A DNA stretch of 64,000 nucleotides from Shewanella cyperi (GTDB lineage Bacteria; Pseudomonadota; Gammaproteobacteria; Enterobacterales; Shewanellaceae). The notes under the pieces are model-generated. The model did not search any database. It saw only the letters and a list, made by a program, of their open reading frames with translations, and was not told the origin of the DNA. The stretch covers positions 3,449,001 through 3,513,000 of the forward strand of contig NZ_CP071501.1 of NCBI RefSeq assembly GCF_017354985.1, given 5' to 3'. The stretch's first letter is position 1. The number at the start of each line of letters is the position of its first letter. A program made the translations under genes and the position numbers. Of the stretch, positions 63,941 to 64,000 are shown one piece after another.

Positions 63941-64000
63941 CTAGCGGTATTTTTGCCGTTCGTGGCTGTCATCGGGCTTGGCGGGCGGCGCCTCCACCAC
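63941..64000 (-). CDS. C-terminal end of an unidentified gene (truncated by window edge)
   Basis: On the minus strand the frame is open from the window end to TAG at 63941-63943, giving a 19-residue tail rich in Pro and basic residues (EAPPAKPDDSHERQKYR). Too little is visible to name the protein. Confidence 0.4.
   Translation of the reverse strand: MVEAPPAKPDDSHERQKYR

Overview
The window reads as chromosomal DNA of a marine gammaproteobacterium, most likely Shewanella. The kdsD-kdsC-lptCAB-rpoN-hpf-ptsN-rapZ-ptsO-mgtE order, the RapA/PhoH/RraB housekeeping genes, the thiosulfate/tetrathionate cytochrome pair and the rhombosortase-type lipoprotein all fit that genus. Most of the window is GC-rich. 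About 30.0-33.5 kb is visibly AT-richer and looks acquired. All calls come from reading the sequence; no database search was run.

Layout. 1-7.6 kb: end of kdsD, then kdsC, lptC, lptA, lptB (Kdo synthesis and LPS export), rpoN, hpf, ptsN, rapZ, ptsO (sigma-54 and nitrogen PTS) and mgtE. 7.6-13.3 kb: a hypothetical gene, an OmpA-like lipoprotein, two tiny genes (one a transposase-type HTH), a two-gene ABC exporter, a stand-alone MnmD and an AlkX/YcaQ-type glycosylase. 13.3-15.0 kb: a tryptophanase operon with a recognisable TnaC arrest-peptide leader. 15.1-19.7 kb: a convergent three-gene operon for a 2-oxoacid:ferredoxin oxidoreductase (KorA, KorB) and a GltD-like NAD(P)H/Fe-S flavoprotein. 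19.8-20.6 kb: a hairpin-rich non-coding element. 20.6-27.2 kb: a rhombotarget lipoprotein, a small membrane protein, a lipoprotein, a TPR protein, TsdB/TsdA cytochromes and a TonB-domain protein. 27.2-33.8 kb: an accessory stretch with a structured element, an intact IS3-family insertion sequence, a secreted HExxH protein, a BsuBI/PstI-type restriction-modification cassette with an embedded winged-helix gene, and a second copy of the dispersed repeat. 33.9-43 kb: groESL behind a sigma-32 promoter, a MATE pump, and a LysR gene divergent from an RND efflux pair. 43-55 kb: a small exported protein with two downstream copies of its own 3' end, a zinc metalloprotease, a large hybrid histidine kinase (also with a stray copy of its 3' end), phoH and rapA. 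55-64 kb: a DUF3530-like protein, a crotonase, a REC-CheC regulator with a diguanylate cyclase, rraB, plsC, and a metal-uptake operon (small Cys/His protein, His-rich outer-membrane protein, ZnuA-like, ZnuB-like) without an ATPase gene.

Two signals stand out. The first is a repeated pattern: at least six genes have short direct repeats that copy their own stop-codon region, or lie within a few bases of the stop (OmpA lipoprotein, AlkX-like gene, TsdA, the 43.1-kb gene, the hybrid kinase, the GGDEF gene), with a seventh looser case after the ABC permease. In two of them the copies are coding tails of what look like lost paralogues. The second is a divergent but position-perfect TnaC leader peptide upstream of tnaA.
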